Assembly (NCBI GenBank): GCA_013823625.1
Contig: PNMM01000003.1
Coordinates: forward strand, 124,001-188,000
From: Microbacterium sp.
GTDB lineage: Bacteria > Actinomycetota > Actinomycetes > Actinomycetales > Microbacteriaceae
DNA: 64,000 nt
Direction of reading: 5' to 3'
The notes beneath the pieces were generated by a model, which made no database searches, was not told the DNA's origin, and was given only the letters and a program-made list of their open reading frames with translations. The position numbers were made by a program, and so were the translations under genes. Numbering within the stretch: the stretch's first letter is position 1; every line of letters starts with the position of its first letter. This document shows, piece by piece, positions 7,884 to 17,546 of the stretch.

Positions 7884-8819
7884 GTGAGCATCACCGTTGA
7901 TGCCCGCTCTTCTGATGCGCGTGCCCGCCTCGCGAGTGACGCTGAAGTGCTCGACCGCGTGCACCGCACGCTCGGGCCGGTCGATGTCGTGGCCGAACAC
8001 TGGGGTGCCCACCGGGTCTCGCGCGTGCTCCACGTTGTGACACGCGGCGGCGAGCAAGCGGTCGTCAAATGGCACCGGGATGCGGGACCCCACCAGCGCG
8101 AGTCGGATGCCCTGCAGCACTACGCCGTGGCGCTCGGGGGCGATGCGCCGCGCATTGTGCTGAGCGACCCGTCACTGCGGCTCGTCACGCTCTCGCGTCT
8201 GCTCGGAGAACCCGCAGCCGGAACCGCTCACGAGCGCGACCCCGACATCCACATGCGTGCCGGCGACCTCGTGCGTCGATTGCACGATGCTGAGCCCCCG
8301 CGCCGGCACGCCCGCTTCGGTGCCATGATCGCCGCCGAGTTCGAGCGGTGGAGCCGCGCCGCCGATGAGCTGTGGGGTGATGGACTCGACGGCCGCGATG
8401 AGCGCGCCGAACGACTCGCGGCCGAGCGCCACGTTGCTCGGCAGCACGTCGCGGCTGCTCTCGACGTGGGCGAGCTCGACCACGTTCCGGCGCATCGTCG
8501 CCTCACGCCGCGGCACTGGATCATCGACCCGGGCGGGCACGTGCGCTTCATCGACTTTGCGCACCTTGAGTTTGAGCCGCGCATCGTCGACCTGCTGTGG
8601 CTCGAATACGGCCCGTGGCGCGACGAGCCCTGGTTGCGCGCGGCGTTCTTGCACGGCTATGGCCGAACGCCGACCGAACGCGACGAGCTCGTCCTGCGTG
8701 CTGTTGCTGCCACGCGCGGCCTCGAGTTGCTCGTGCGGGGCGAGTCGCGGGGCCACGCAGCCGAACGTGCGCTTGGGCGATCGATGCTCGACCGCCTGCT
8801 CGGCGCGACGCTCTTCTAG
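7884..8819 (+). CDS. Phosphotransferase (APH/choline-kinase-like) family protein with degenerate catalytic loop
   Basis: N-terminal EQAVVKWHRDAGPHQRESDAL, catalytic-loop position HRRLTPRHWIID, then FIDFAHLEFEPRIVDLLWL; SD GGAGGAGGA. Confidence 0.72.
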   Translation: MSITVDARSSDARARLASDAEVLDRVHRTLGPVDVVAEHWGAHRVSRVLHVVTRGGEQAVVKWHRDAGPHQRESDALQHYAVALGGDAPRIVLSDPSLRLVTLSRLLGEPAAGTAHERDPDIHMRAGDLVRRLHDAEPPRRHARFGAMIAAEFERWSRAADELWGDGLDGRDERAERLAAERHVARQHVAAALDVGELDHVPAHRRLTPRHWIIDPGGHVRFIDFAHLEFEPRIVDLLWLEYGPWRDEPWLRAAFLHGYGRTPTERDELVLRAVAATRGLELLVRGESRGHAAERALGRSMLDRLLGATLF

Positions 8820-8879
8820 ACCGCACCCGGGCATCCGTCGTACCGATCGCCGCGGGAGCGCCGCGCCTAGACTGGACGC

Positions 8880-9329
8880 GTGCCTGTGAATCCTGAACTG
8901 ACCGAGCGCGCGTTCGCGCCAACGGCGCCCTACCTGGTGGGTCGAGAGAAGGTGCGCGAGTTTGCGCGTGCTGTGTTCGCCACCGCGCCCCTGCACCACG
9001 ACCCCGAGGCCGCGCGCGCCGCTGGCTTTGCCGACGTCGTGGCGCCGCCGACCTTTCCGATCGTGATCGCCGAGGCCACGCTGCAGCAGTTGCTGGCCGA
9101 GCCTGATGCGGGCATCGACTTCAGCCGTGTTGTGCACGGCGATCAGCGCTTCACCTACACCCGCCCGATCGTCGCGGGCGACGAGCTCACGGCCACCCTG
9201 CGGGTCACGAGCATCAAGTCGCTCGGCGGCAACAGCATGGTCACGAGCGAGTCGGCGATGACCGACGCCGCGGGCGAGCACGTCGTCACGAGCATCTCGA
9301 CGCTCGTCATTCGAGGAGACGAATCATGA
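8880..9329 (+). CDS. MaoC-like/FAS1-like dehydratase (HadA/HadC type, UPF0336-like)
   Basis: PYLVGREKVREFARAV..., APPTFPIVI, RFTYTRPIVAGDELT. Confidence 0.85.
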   Translation: MPVNPELTERAFAPTAPYLVGREKVREFARAVFATAPLHHDPEAARAAGFADVVAPPTFPIVIAEATLQQLLAEPDAGIDFSRVVHGDQRFTYTRPIVAGDELTATLRVTSIKSLGGNSMVTSESAMTDAAGEHVVTSISTLVIRGDES

Positions 9330-9742
9330 GCGTTCTCGACGGCCTCGAGGTGGGCCAGGTGGTTGCCGAGCGCGTCTTCCCCCTCACGCGCGACAGCCTC
9401 GTGCGCTACGCGGGAGCGAGCGGCGACTTCAACCCGATTCACTACCGCGATGATGTCGCGGCCGCGGTCGGGCTGCCGGGCGTGCTCGCGCACGGCATGC
9501 TCACGATGGGCTTCGCCGTTCAGCCGGTGATTGATTGGCTGGATGCCCGCGGCTGGGTCAGCGACTACCAAGTGCGGTTCACTCGTCCGGTCGTGGTCGA
9601 CCCGCAGCTCGGCGCCGTCGTCACGGTCACGGCCACGGTCGGGGCTGTGGATGACACCGGAGCCCGCATCGACCTCACCGCGAGCTACAGCGACCAAACG
9701 GTGCTCGGCAAGGCCCAGGTTCGCGTCACCGCGTTCGCCTGA
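9326..9742 (+). CDS. MaoC family dehydratase (HadB type)
   Basis: LVRYAGASGDFNPIHYRDDVAAAVGLPGVLAHGMLTMG; ATGA overlap with upstream gene. Confidence 0.88.
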   Translation: MSVLDGLEVGQVVAERVFPLTRDSLVRYAGASGDFNPIHYRDDVAAAVGLPGVLAHGMLTMGFAVQPVIDWLDARGWVSDYQVRFTRPVVVDPQLGAVVTVTATVGAVDDTGARIDLTASYSDQTVLGKAQVRVTAFA

Positions 9743-10852
9743 GTGACCATGCAGCTCGCTGAGCTCACGACGTTGCGCGTCGGCGGCCCCGCCGAACGGT
9801 TCGTCGAGGCGACGACCGTCGACGCTCTCGTCGAGGCGGTGCTCGAGGCCGACGCTGTCGGCGAGCCGTGGCTCGTGCTCGGCGGCGGCTCGAACGTTCT
9901 CGTCGGTGACGAGGGTGTCGAGGGCGTTGTGGTTCGCGTCGCGACGCGCGGCATCGAGCGGCTGGCCGATGTCTCGGGCTCGGCTCGCCCCGTGCGCCTG
10001 CGCGTGCAGGCCGGCGAGTCGTGGGATGCCCTCGTGGCCCACACCGTCGAGTACGGCTGGGCGGGCATCGAAGCCCTCAGCGGCATTCCGGGATCGACGG
10101 GGGCCGCCCCCATTCAGAACATCGGGGCCTACGGTCAAGACCTCGCCGAGAGTCTCGTGAGCGTCGAGGTGCTCGACATCGAGAGTGGCGAGCGGCGCAC
10201 GGTGCCCGCGCCCGACCTCGAGCTCGGCTACCGCACGAGCGCGCTCAAGCAGGGGTGGCGAGCCGTCGTGCTGAGTGTTGACCTCGCGCTCGAGCGCACC
10301 GACGGCGCGCGCAGCCGGCCCGTCGGGTATGCGCAGCTCGCCGACGCCTTGGGGGTGAGCGTCGGCGACCGAGCACCGCTTGCGGGCGTGCGCTCGGCCG
10401 TGCTCGCGTTACGGGCCAGCAAAGGCATGGTGCTCGATGAGCACGACCCTCAGTCGGTGAGTGCGGGTTCGTTCTTCACCAATCCGATCGTCACCGAGTC
10501 GTTTGCCTTGCGCCTGCCCGGTGATGCGCCGCGCTGGCCCCAACAACCCGAGCCCGCGCCCCTCGTCGTGCCGCTCGGGAGCGAACCGGCCACGCCGCCC
10601 GAGCCCGTCGAGGGCACCGTCAAGCTCAGTGCCGCCTGGTTGATCGAGCACGCCGGCATCGCCCGCGGCTTTGCGCTGCCCGGCTCGGGCGCATCCGTCT
10701 CGACGAAGCACACGCTGGCCCTCACGAACGCGAGTGGGCGCGCGACGGCGGGCGAGGTTGCCGAGCTTGCGCGCTACATCCAGACGCGAGTCGCGAGTGA
10801 GTTCGGCGTCGTGCTGCACCCCGAGCCGGTTTTCGTCGGCATCGCGCTGTAG
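9743..10852 (+). CDS. murB: UDP-N-acetylmuramate dehydrogenase
   Basis: LTTLRVGGPAERF, LGGGSNVLVGDEG, SGIPGSTGAAPIQNIGAYGQ, AWLIEHAG. Confidence 0.93.
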   Translation: MTMQLAELTTLRVGGPAERFVEATTVDALVEAVLEADAVGEPWLVLGGGSNVLVGDEGVEGVVVRVATRGIERLADVSGSARPVRLRVQAGESWDALVAHTVEYGWAGIEALSGIPGSTGAAPIQNIGAYGQDLAESLVSVEVLDIESGERRTVPAPDLELGYRTSALKQGWRAVVLSVDLALERTDGARSRPVGYAQLADALGVSVGDRAPLAGVRSAVLALRASKGMVLDEHDPQSVSAGSFFTNPIVTESFALRLPGDAPRWPQQPEPAPLVVPLGSEPATPPEPVEGTVKLSAAWLIEHAGIARGFALPGSGASVSTKHTLALTNASGRATAGEVAELARYIQTRVASEFGVVLHPEPVFVGIAL

Positions 10853-10857
10853 CCCGC

Positions 10858-11484
10858 CTAGATCAGCCCGCGCTCCATCGCGAGCGTCACCGCTCGCGTG
10901 CGGTCATTCACCCCAAGCTTCTCGAACGCGCGAACCAAGTGCGTCTTGACGGTCGCTTCGCCCACAAACAAGCGTTCGCCGATCGCGCGGTTCGAGAGCC
11001 CCTCGGCGACGAGTCGCAGCACCTCGGTCTCGCGCGTCGTGAGCGCGGTCGGTGCGGGCTCACGCATGCGTGACACCAGTTGGGCCGCGATGGCGGGTGA
11101 CAGGGCCACCTCGCCCGCCGCGACCGACCGCACGCCCGCAATGAGTTCTTCGGCGGGTGCCGCCTTGAGCAGGTAGCCACTCGCTCCCGCTTCGATCGCC
11201 GAGAGGATGCTCGCATCACTCTCATACGTCGTGAGCACGAGCACGCGCACCGCGTCGGAGCGCTCGCGAATGCGCGCGGTCGCCGCGTCGCCCGTGAGCC
11301 GCGGCATCCGCACGTCCATGACCACGAGGTCAGGCAAAAGCGCGAGTGCGAGGTCAACGGCCTGCTCGCCATCGACCGCTTCACCCACCACTTCGATGTC
11401 GGGTTCGGCGGCCAGCAGCGCAACGATGCCGGCCCGCACGACGGCGTGGTCGTCGGCGACGAGAACCCGAATGACGCGGCTCAC
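10858..11484 (-). CDS. LuxR/NarL-family response regulator
   Basis: Receiver domain VLVADDHAVVRAG..., HTH TTRETEVLRLVAEGLSNRAIGERLFVGEATVKTHL. Confidence 0.93.
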   Translation of the reverse strand: MSRVIRVLVADDHAVVRAGIVALLAAEPDIEVVGEAVDGEQAVDLALALLPDLVVMDVRMPRLTGDAATARIRERSDAVRVLVLTTYESDASILSAIEAGASGYLLKAAPAEELIAGVRSVAAGEVALSPAIAAQLVSRMREPAPTALTTRETEVLRLVAEGLSNRAIGERLFVGEATVKTHLVRAFEKLGVNDRTRAVTLAMERGLI

Positions 11485-12629
11485 GCGATCACCAGCGCCG
11501 CGCCGGCCGGCAGCTCAGCAACGAGGGTCGTGCCCGCGCCCGGTGCGCTCGTCACGGTGAGGGTGCCGTGTACGAGGGCGAGGCGTTCGCTCATACCCGT
11601 GAGCCCGAAGCCGTCGGGGGCCGTTCCGGGGTCGAACCCGATGCCATCGTCGATGACGCTCACGCGAACCCGCTCGCCGTTCGCCGCACTCACCGCGATG
11701 CTGATGTGCGACGCGCGGGCATGCTTGCGCGCGTTGCCGACGGCCTCTTGCACGCACCGCAAGACGACCACCTCGACGTCGCGCGAGAGTTCGAGGTGCT
11801 CGTCGAGAGCGAGCTCGACCTGCACGCCCGTTTCGCGCATGAAGCGATCGGCGAGTCGATGCAGAGCGCTCGCGAGGTCGAGCCCGTCGTCGGCCACGGC
11901 CGCGCCAGCCGCCACGAGCGCGCGCGTTTCGGTGAGAGCCGCGCGCGCCGTCTCTTCGAGTAACGCGAGCGTCGCGTCAGGAGCAGCGGCTTCACGGCGG
12001 GCCCGCTGGGCCAGCATGACGAGACCCGTGAGGTCTTGAGCGATGGTGTCGTGCAGCTCACGCGCGAGGCGCTCACGCTCGTCGGCGGCCCCCGCGTCTC
12101 GGTTGAGTGCCGCGATCTGCTCTTGAGCGCCCTCGAGCTCGGCGAGCAGCCGGCCGCGCTCGTCGCCGAGCGCGGTCATGCGGCTAATCCAGAACCCCAT
12201 CGCGAGGCTGAAGATGAGGGAGAGCGCGACGGTAAAGCCCGTCTGAACGAGGTTGGCCGTGCCGGTGCCGAGCGAGACGAGAAAGCCCACTCCCACGGCG
12301 AGGGCGATGGCGACGTTCGCCACCACCGCCCGCCGCATCGTTGCACTGAAGCTCCAGGCGATCGGATACGCAATGACCTGAATGATCGCGAGAGTCGGGT
12401 AGGCCGAGACCACGAGCCCCGCGGAGACGACGACCGCGACGATGAACGGCGTCACCGTCGCGGCGTCGGGGCCGCGGCGCCCCAGCGCGATCCACGCCAC
12501 GACGAGCACCCCGATGCCGCCGAGACCCACGCCGACGCGCCAGGGCATGTCAGTGAGTACGAGCAGCAGCACGGCGAGGAGCACGGCCGTGCCGAGCACG
12601 GCCGCATCCCACCATCGCATCGAGGTCAT
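11481..12629 (-). CDS. Sensor histidine kinase (HisKA_3, NarL-type partner)
   Basis: ERERLARELHDTIAQDLTGLVML, ATPase motifs DDGIGFDPG, GFGLTGMSERL. Confidence 0.92.
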   Translation of the reverse strand: MTSMRWWDAAVLGTAVLLAVLLLVLTDMPWRVGVGLGGIGVLVVAWIALGRRGPDAATVTPFIVAVVVSAGLVVSAYPTLAIIQVIAYPIAWSFSATMRRAVVANVAIALAVGVGFLVSLGTGTANLVQTGFTVALSLIFSLAMGFWISRMTALGDERGRLLAELEGAQEQIAALNRDAGAADERERLARELHDTIAQDLTGLVMLAQRARREAAAPDATLALLEETARAALTETRALVAAGAAVADDGLDLASALHRLADRFMRETGVQVELALDEHLELSRDVEVVVLRCVQEAVGNARKHARASHISIAVSAANGERVRVSVIDDGIGFDPGTAPDGFGLTGMSERLALVHGTLTVTSAPGAGTTLVAELPAGAALVIA

Positions 12630-12636
12630 CGGGCGC

Positions 12637-13509
12637 TCAGCTGTCTTTGCGAATCCAGCGGAAGGTCAGGCTCGTGATGATGAGCCCGGCGACGAGCCAG
12701 ATGGCGAGCACGATCGCGATTCCCGGAAGATCCCACGACTCATTCTGTTCGAGAACGACGAGCTCGTCGGGCAAGAAGACGCTGCGCATACCCTGGGCCA
12801 TCCACTTGAGCGGAAAGACCGAGGCCACGTTTTGCAGCCACTCGGGCAGATCGCTGAAGCGCAAGTAGACGCCCGAGATGAATTGCAGCACGAGCGTGAT
12901 GGGAATCACCACGGCGGTAGCGCTCTTGCCGCTGCGCGGTACTGCACTGAGCGCGATGCCCAGAATGGCCGAGCACAGCACGCCGAGGGTGAACACCCAC
13001 GCGAACGTCACCCAGTTCTCGGGGTTCTCGGGCAGCGGCACCTGAAAGACCGTGAAGCCCAGCAGCAACAACACGCCGGCCTGCAAGAGGCCCGTCGTGA
13101 ACGACTGCCCGAGCTTGCCGATGAAGTAGCTCACGACCGGCAGGGGAGAGCCCGCAAGGCGCTTGAGCGTGCCATCGCTCTTCTCCATCGCGATGTCGAT
13201 CGCGAGGTTCTGCAGGCCGCTCAGCAGCACACCCGCGGCGAGCATCGCCGGCAAGAAGAACCACGCGGCCGTGATCTCGTCGCCGTCGGCCGTTTGCCCG
13301 AAGCTGGCCTCGCTAAACGAGACCGAGAAGATCGTCAGCATCACCACCGGAAAGAGAAAGGTGAAGAAGACCGTGTCGCCCTGGCGAAAGTACGCGCGCA
13401 CTTCGTAACCGATGCGCAGCACGCCCAGGCGGGCGGCGCGGACGATGGCCGATTCGGTGCGGGATGCCCGGGCTGGGCTCATGGTCGTGCTCGAGTCTGT
13501 CGTGCTCAT
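12637..13509 (-). CDS. ABC transporter permease (ABC-2 type)
   Basis: Multi-TM, GDTVFFTFLFPVVMLTIFSVSF. Confidence 0.88.
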   Translation of the reverse strand: MSTTDSSTTMSPARASRTESAIVRAARLGVLRIGYEVRAYFRQGDTVFFTFLFPVVMLTIFSVSFSEASFGQTADGDEITAAWFFLPAMLAAGVLLSGLQNLAIDIAMEKSDGTLKRLAGSPLPVVSYFIGKLGQSFTTGLLQAGVLLLLGFTVFQVPLPENPENWVTFAWVFTLGVLCSAILGIALSAVPRSGKSATAVVIPITLVLQFISGVYLRFSDLPEWLQNVASVFPLKWMAQGMRSVFLPDELVVLEQNESWDLPGIAIVLAIWLVAGLIITSLTFRWIRKDS

Positions 13510-14405
13510 CGTGCGGCCTCCGTCTCGTTCAGTGCTTCTGCGCTCAGGTCGCTTGCGTGCTCGTGCCCGACGAGGTCGAGGTACACGTCTTCGAGGCTCG
13601 GGCGAATCACCTCGAGCGAGTCGGGTTCGCTGCCCAGTCGGCTGACGAGCTCGGTCACGAGCGTCGCCGGCGTCGTCGTGCGTTGTTCGCGGCGCGTGCC
13701 GTTCTCGATCCAGCGCACAAGAGGCACGCGCGACTCGCGCCCGCCAATCTCGTCGATCGGCGCAAGGTCAACCATGCGGCCTCCCGCGATAATCCCCGCG
13801 CGATCGCCGAGCTGTGCTGCTTCGTCGAGGTAGTGCGTCGTCAACAGGATGCTCGTGCCCTCCTTCTGCAGTGTGCGGATCAGCTGCCAGAAGCTGCGGC
13901 GCGCCTCGGGGTCGAAGCCCGTCGTGGGCTCGTCAAGAAAGAGCAACTCGGGTGCGCCGACGATGCCGACCGCGACATCGACGCGGCGACGCTGCCCGCC
14001 CGAGAGCTTGCGGATCAAGACGCCCGCCTTGCTCTCGAGCCCCACGGCGGCGATGACCTCGTCAACGTCGCGCGGGCTCGGGTAGAGCGCGGCAAAGTGG
14101 CGCAGCTGTTCGGCGACCGTGACGTTGCCGCTCTCGCCGCTCGACTGCAGCACGATGCCGAGTCGGGCCTTCCAATCGAGCCCGCCCTTACCGGGGTCGA
14201 CGCCGAGCACGCGAACGTCGCCGCTCGTGCGGGCGCGATAGCCCTCGAGAATCTCGATAGTCGTCGACTTGCCGGCCCCGTTCGGGCCCAAGAGAGCGAA
14301 GGTTTCGCCGCGGTGAATGTCGAAGCTGATGCCGTCGACGGCGGTCAGGTCACCGTAGGTTTTGCGCAGGTCGCGCACCTCGATGACGTTGTCGTGTGTG
14401 GTCAT
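13506..14405 (-). CDS. ABC transporter ATP-binding protein
   Basis: Walker [22 protein letters not shown], Walker B LLFLDEPTTG. Confidence 0.93.
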   Translation of the reverse strand: MTTHDNVIEVRDLRKTYGDLTAVDGISFDIHRGETFALLGPNGAGKSTTIEILEGYRARTSGDVRVLGVDPGKGGLDWKARLGIVLQSSGESGNVTVAEQLRHFAALYPSPRDVDEVIAAVGLESKAGVLIRKLSGGQRRRVDVAVGIVGAPELLFLDEPTTGFDPEARRSFWQLIRTLQKEGTSILLTTHYLDEAAQLGDRAGIIAGGRMVDLAPIDEIGGRESRVPLVRWIENGTRREQRTTTPATLVTELVSRLGSEPDSLEVIRPSLEDVYLDLVGHEHASDLSAEALNETEAAR

Positions 14406-14575
14406 GGCTCCAGCATCCTCTGCGCCGTCGGCCGCCGGAACACCTGCTCGGCTGATTCTCGGGTCAACCGATCGGTGGACCTCCGGGTGATAAATGCACA
14501 ATTCCTAATCGACGTGGGTTATTCGATAAACTGCGCACGCGCATAAACGCGCGCAATAGCGAGGAGAAAAACACC

Positions 14576-14917
14576 GTGAAGCGCATTACCACCGAGCTCG
14601 TCGACGACCTCGACGCCACCGTTATCGCTCCGGGCGAGGGGGGCACCGTCACGTTCTCGCTCGACGGCGCGAGCTACGAGATCGACCTGGGGCGCTCCAA
14701 CCAGCAGGCGCTGCGGGATGCCCTCGCTCCCTTCATCGCGGCGGCGCGGTCGACCGGCCGCCGCTCGTCGGGCTCCCCGCGCGCACGCCGCGCATCCACC
14801 GGCTCAGGCGACACCGCCGCCGTGCGCGCCTGGGCTCTGCGCAACGGCTACGAGGTGGGCGACCGCGGTCGTATTCCTGCCGAGATTCGCGCCGCCTACA
14901 CGGCCGCACAGGGCTAA
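14576..14917 (+). CDS. lsr2: Lsr2 family nucleoid-associated protein
   Basis: DDLDATVIAPGEGGTVTFSLDGASYEIDL..., C-terminal VRAWALRNGYEVGDRGRIPAEIRAAYTAA. Confidence 0.93.
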   Translation: MKRITTELVDDLDATVIAPGEGGTVTFSLDGASYEIDLGRSNQQALRDALAPFIAAARSTGRRSSGSPRARRASTGSGDTAAVRAWALRNGYEVGDRGRIPAEIRAAYTAAQG

Positions 14918-14932
14918 GCGCTCAGTTCTTCA

Positions 14933-15634
14933 TCACGAGGCGCCACCGAGACACCACTCGGCGGCCGCTTCGGCGTGCAATCGCGCGGTCGCAAAGAGTG
15001 GCACCGAAATGTCGTCGGGCCGCAGAAGCAATTCGATTTCGGTGCAGCCCGCGATAACGCCCTGGGCGCCGCGAGCGACAAGCTCGTCAACGATTGCCAC
15101 ATAGGCGTCTCGCGACGAGGGCGAGATGACGCCCCGCACGAGCTCGTCGTAAATGACGGTGTGAATGATGGTGCGCCCGCGTTCGTCAGGAGTCAGCACC
15201 GTCAGCCCAAAACGCTCGCGCAAGCGGTCGGCGTAGAAGGGCTGCTCCATCGTGAACCGTGTGCCGAGCAGGGCAACCTGATCGATGCCGCGGGCCCGCA
15301 CGGCATCCCCCGTGGGGTCGGCGATGTGCAGCAGAGGCACGTCGATAGCGGCAGCCACCTCGTCGGCGAGAAGGTGCATGGTGTTCGAGCAGATCACCAC
15401 GGCCGTCGCGCCGGCCGCCACGAGCGACTGGGCCGCGCCCGCGAGCAACCGACCGGCGTCGTCCCAGCGCCCTGCCGACTGCAGTGCCTCAATCTCGGCG
15501 AAGTTGAAGGTGCGCATCACGAGGTCGCCCGAAGCAACACCCCCGAGGCGCTCGCGCACCCGCTCGTGAATGATGCGTTCGTACTCAATCGACGACTCCC
15601 ACGACATACCGCCGAGCAAGCCGATCGTGCGCAT
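14933..15634 (-). CDS. Aspartate/glutamate racemase family protein
   Basis: IGLLGGMSWESSIEYERIIHE, VVICSNTMHLLA, GVIAGCTEIELLL. Confidence 0.9.
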   Translation of the reverse strand: MRTIGLLGGMSWESSIEYERIIHERVRERLGGVASGDLVMRTFNFAEIEALQSAGRWDDAGRLLAGAAQSLVAAGATAVVICSNTMHLLADEVAAAIDVPLLHIADPTGDAVRARGIDQVALLGTRFTMEQPFYADRLRERFGLTVLTPDERGRTIIHTVIYDELVRGVISPSSRDAYVAIVDELVARGAQGVIAGCTEIELLLRPDDISVPLFATARLHAEAAAEWCLGGAS

Positions 15635-15646
15635 GGACGCGCCTGA

Positions 15647-16855
15647 CTAGTCGGTGCCGAAGAGCGCCTGCAGGCGCTGGATGCCCTCGAGCAGGTCGGC
15701 GTCACCGAGCGCGTAGCTGAAGCGTAAGTAGCCGCTCGGGCCAAACGCCTCGCCGGGCACGGCGGCAACTTCTGCGTGCTCGAGCACGAGATCGGCGAGC
15801 TCGAGCGAGGTCGTGGGCGTCGAGCCCTTCCACTCGCGGTTCAGCAGCGCCGTCACGTCGGGGTACACGTAGAACGCGCCCGTCGGCGTGGGGGTGACCA
15901 TGCCCGGGATGCGGTTGAGTTCGGTGACCGCGACGCGCCGCCGCCGGTCGAAGGCTTCGCGCATCGTTGCCACGGCATCTTGCGGACCCGTGAGGGCGGC
16001 GATCGCGGCGCGCTGCGAAATGTTGGCGACGTTGCTCGACAGGTGTGACTGCAGGTTCGAGGCGGCGGCGATGACGTCGGCGGGCCCGACCATCCACCCC
16101 ACGCGCCAGCCGGTCATGGCGTAGGTCTTCGCGACGCCATTGACGAGGATGCACTGCTCGGCCAACTCGGGAACCGCTTCGACAATCGACACCGCACGAA
16201 CGCCGTCGTAGGTCAGCGCCTGGTAGATCTCGTCGCTGATGACCCAAATGCCGTGCTTCAGTGCCCACTCGCCAATGGCCTTCGTCTGCTCGGGGCTGTA
16301 GACCGAGCCGGTGGGGTTCGAGGGGCTCACGAAGAGCAGCACCTTCGTGCGCGGCGTGCGGGCGGCTTCGAGTTGCTCCACCGTCACGAGGTAGTTCTGG
16401 TCGGCTCCGGCGAAGACCTCGACGGGCACGCCACCCGCGAGGCGCACAACCTCGGGGTAGGTCGTCCAGTAGGGCGCGGGGAGTAACACTTCGTCGCCCT
16501 CGTCGACGATCGTCGCGAACGCTTGGAACACGGCCTGCTTGCCGCCGTTCGTGATGATGACGCGGCTCGCGGTCGTCGGCAAGCCGCTATCGCGCGCGGT
16601 CTTCTCGGCCACGGCTTCGCGCAACTCGGGCAGACCAGCCGCGGGGGTGTAGCGGTGATTCTTGGGATCGCGGGCAGCGACCACCGCGGCCTCAACGATG
16701 TGCTCGGGCGTCGGAAAGTCGGGCTCGCCAGCGGCGTAGCTGATGACGGGGCGCCCGGCAGCCTTGAGGGCCTTGGCCTTGGCGTCAACCTTGAGAGTGG
16801 CAGATTCGCTGATCGCGGCGATACGGCGGGCGATGCGGGAAGAGTCGGCAGTCAC
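15647..16855 (-). CDS. Pyridoxal-phosphate aspartate aminotransferase
   Basis: [42 protein letters not shown]. Confidence 0.93.
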   Translation of the reverse strand: MTADSSRIARRIAAISESATLKVDAKAKALKAAGRPVISYAAGEPDFPTPEHIVEAAVVAARDPKNHRYTPAAGLPELREAVAEKTARDSGLPTTASRVIITNGGKQAVFQAFATIVDEGDEVLLPAPYWTTYPEVVRLAGGVPVEVFAGADQNYLVTVEQLEAARTPRTKVLLFVSPSNPTGSVYSPEQTKAIGEWALKHGIWVISDEIYQALTYDGVRAVSIVEAVPELAEQCILVNGVAKTYAMTGWRVGWMVGPADVIAAASNLQSHLSSNVANISQRAAIAALTGPQDAVATMREAFDRRRRVAVTELNRIPGMVTPTPTGAFYVYPDVTALLNREWKGSTPTTSLELADLVLEHAEVAAVPGEAFGPSGYLRFSYALGDADLLEGIQRLQALFGTD

Positions 16856-16922
16856 GCCCCGATTCTAGGGGCGCAGAGCATCCTTTCGGCCGGATGCTCG
16901 CTCGCGCTCAGTGCCTCTCGGG

Positions 16923-16951
16923 TTGGCGCTCTCTGCGTCGTCGCCTACACT
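16923..16951 (+). promoter_or_regulatory. Sigma-70-type promoter of the tRNA-Trp/secE/nusG unit
   Basis: TTGGCG - 17 bp - TACACT, about 60 bp upstream of the tRNA. Confidence 0.55.
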
Positions 16952-17013
16952 GGGTCGAGGTAGTTGATCTCTGCCATGCTTTCGCGTGCCCTGAGATCAA
17001 TCACTGACCGCAG

Positions 17014-17086
17014 AGGGCGGTGGCTCAATTGGTAGAGCAGCGGTCTCCAAAACCGCAGGTTGCAGGTTCGAGTCCTGTCCGCCCTG
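17014..17086 (+). tRNA. tRNA-Trp (CCA)
   Basis: Acceptor AGGGCGG/CCGCCCT, anticodon loop CTCCAAA, T-arm GCAGGTTCGAGTCCTGT; upstream of secE. Confidence 0.95.
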
Positions 17087-17213
17087 CAGAGTCGTCGGCC
17101 CGGGGTGTTCGTCAGAACGCCCCGGGTTCGACGGTGAGATGCGCTCCGAGCGTGTCACCGACCAAAGCAGACCACACAGTCATAACGACGATGAGTCGTG
17201 AGGAGAGCATCAC

Positions 17214-17498
17214 GTGAGCAATGTGATCGATGAGCCCGGCGAGGACATCGTTGCGAACGCCAAGAAAGATCGCGCCGAAAAGCGCGGACCTTTCGGCCGC
17301 ATCGGCTTGTTCTTGCGCCAGGTGCTCAACGAGCTCAGCAAGGTGGTCACGCCCACCCGGCGCGAGCTCATCACCTACACGCTCGTTGTGCTCGTCTTCG
17401 TGATCATCATGATGGCGATCGTGTCGGGCCTCGACGTCGTGTTCTTGTGGCTCGTGCGCTTCGTCTTCGGTGACGGATCGGCCGCCGTCGGCTTGTAG
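17214..17498 (+). CDS. secE: Preprotein translocase subunit SecE
   Basis: FLRQVLNELSKVVTPTRRELITYTLVVLVFVIIMM; context tRNA-Trp-secE-nusG. Confidence 0.93.
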   Translation: MSNVIDEPGEDIVANAKKDRAEKRGPFGRIGLFLRQVLNELSKVVTPTRRELITYTLVVLVFVIIMMAIVSGLDVVFLWLVRFVFGDGSAAVGL

Positions 17499-17546
17499 CC
17501 CGCGCGCCCGACCCGATCGCCTGACGTACAGAGAGAAAGAGAAACC

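Noticed and set aside
12442-13833. 463-aa plus-strand ORF
   Set aside because: Antisense to histidine kinase/ABC permease genes; composition typical of shadow ORFs
10858-14405. LuxR regulator/histidine kinase/ABC exporter block as novel
   Set aside because: Ordinary two-component plus ABC-2 exporter arrangement widespread in actinobacteria
16876-16900. GAGCATCC..GGATGCTC hairpin upstream of the aminotransferase
   Set aside because: Short 8-bp repeat built from the GGATGC word common across the window; no further evidence of function
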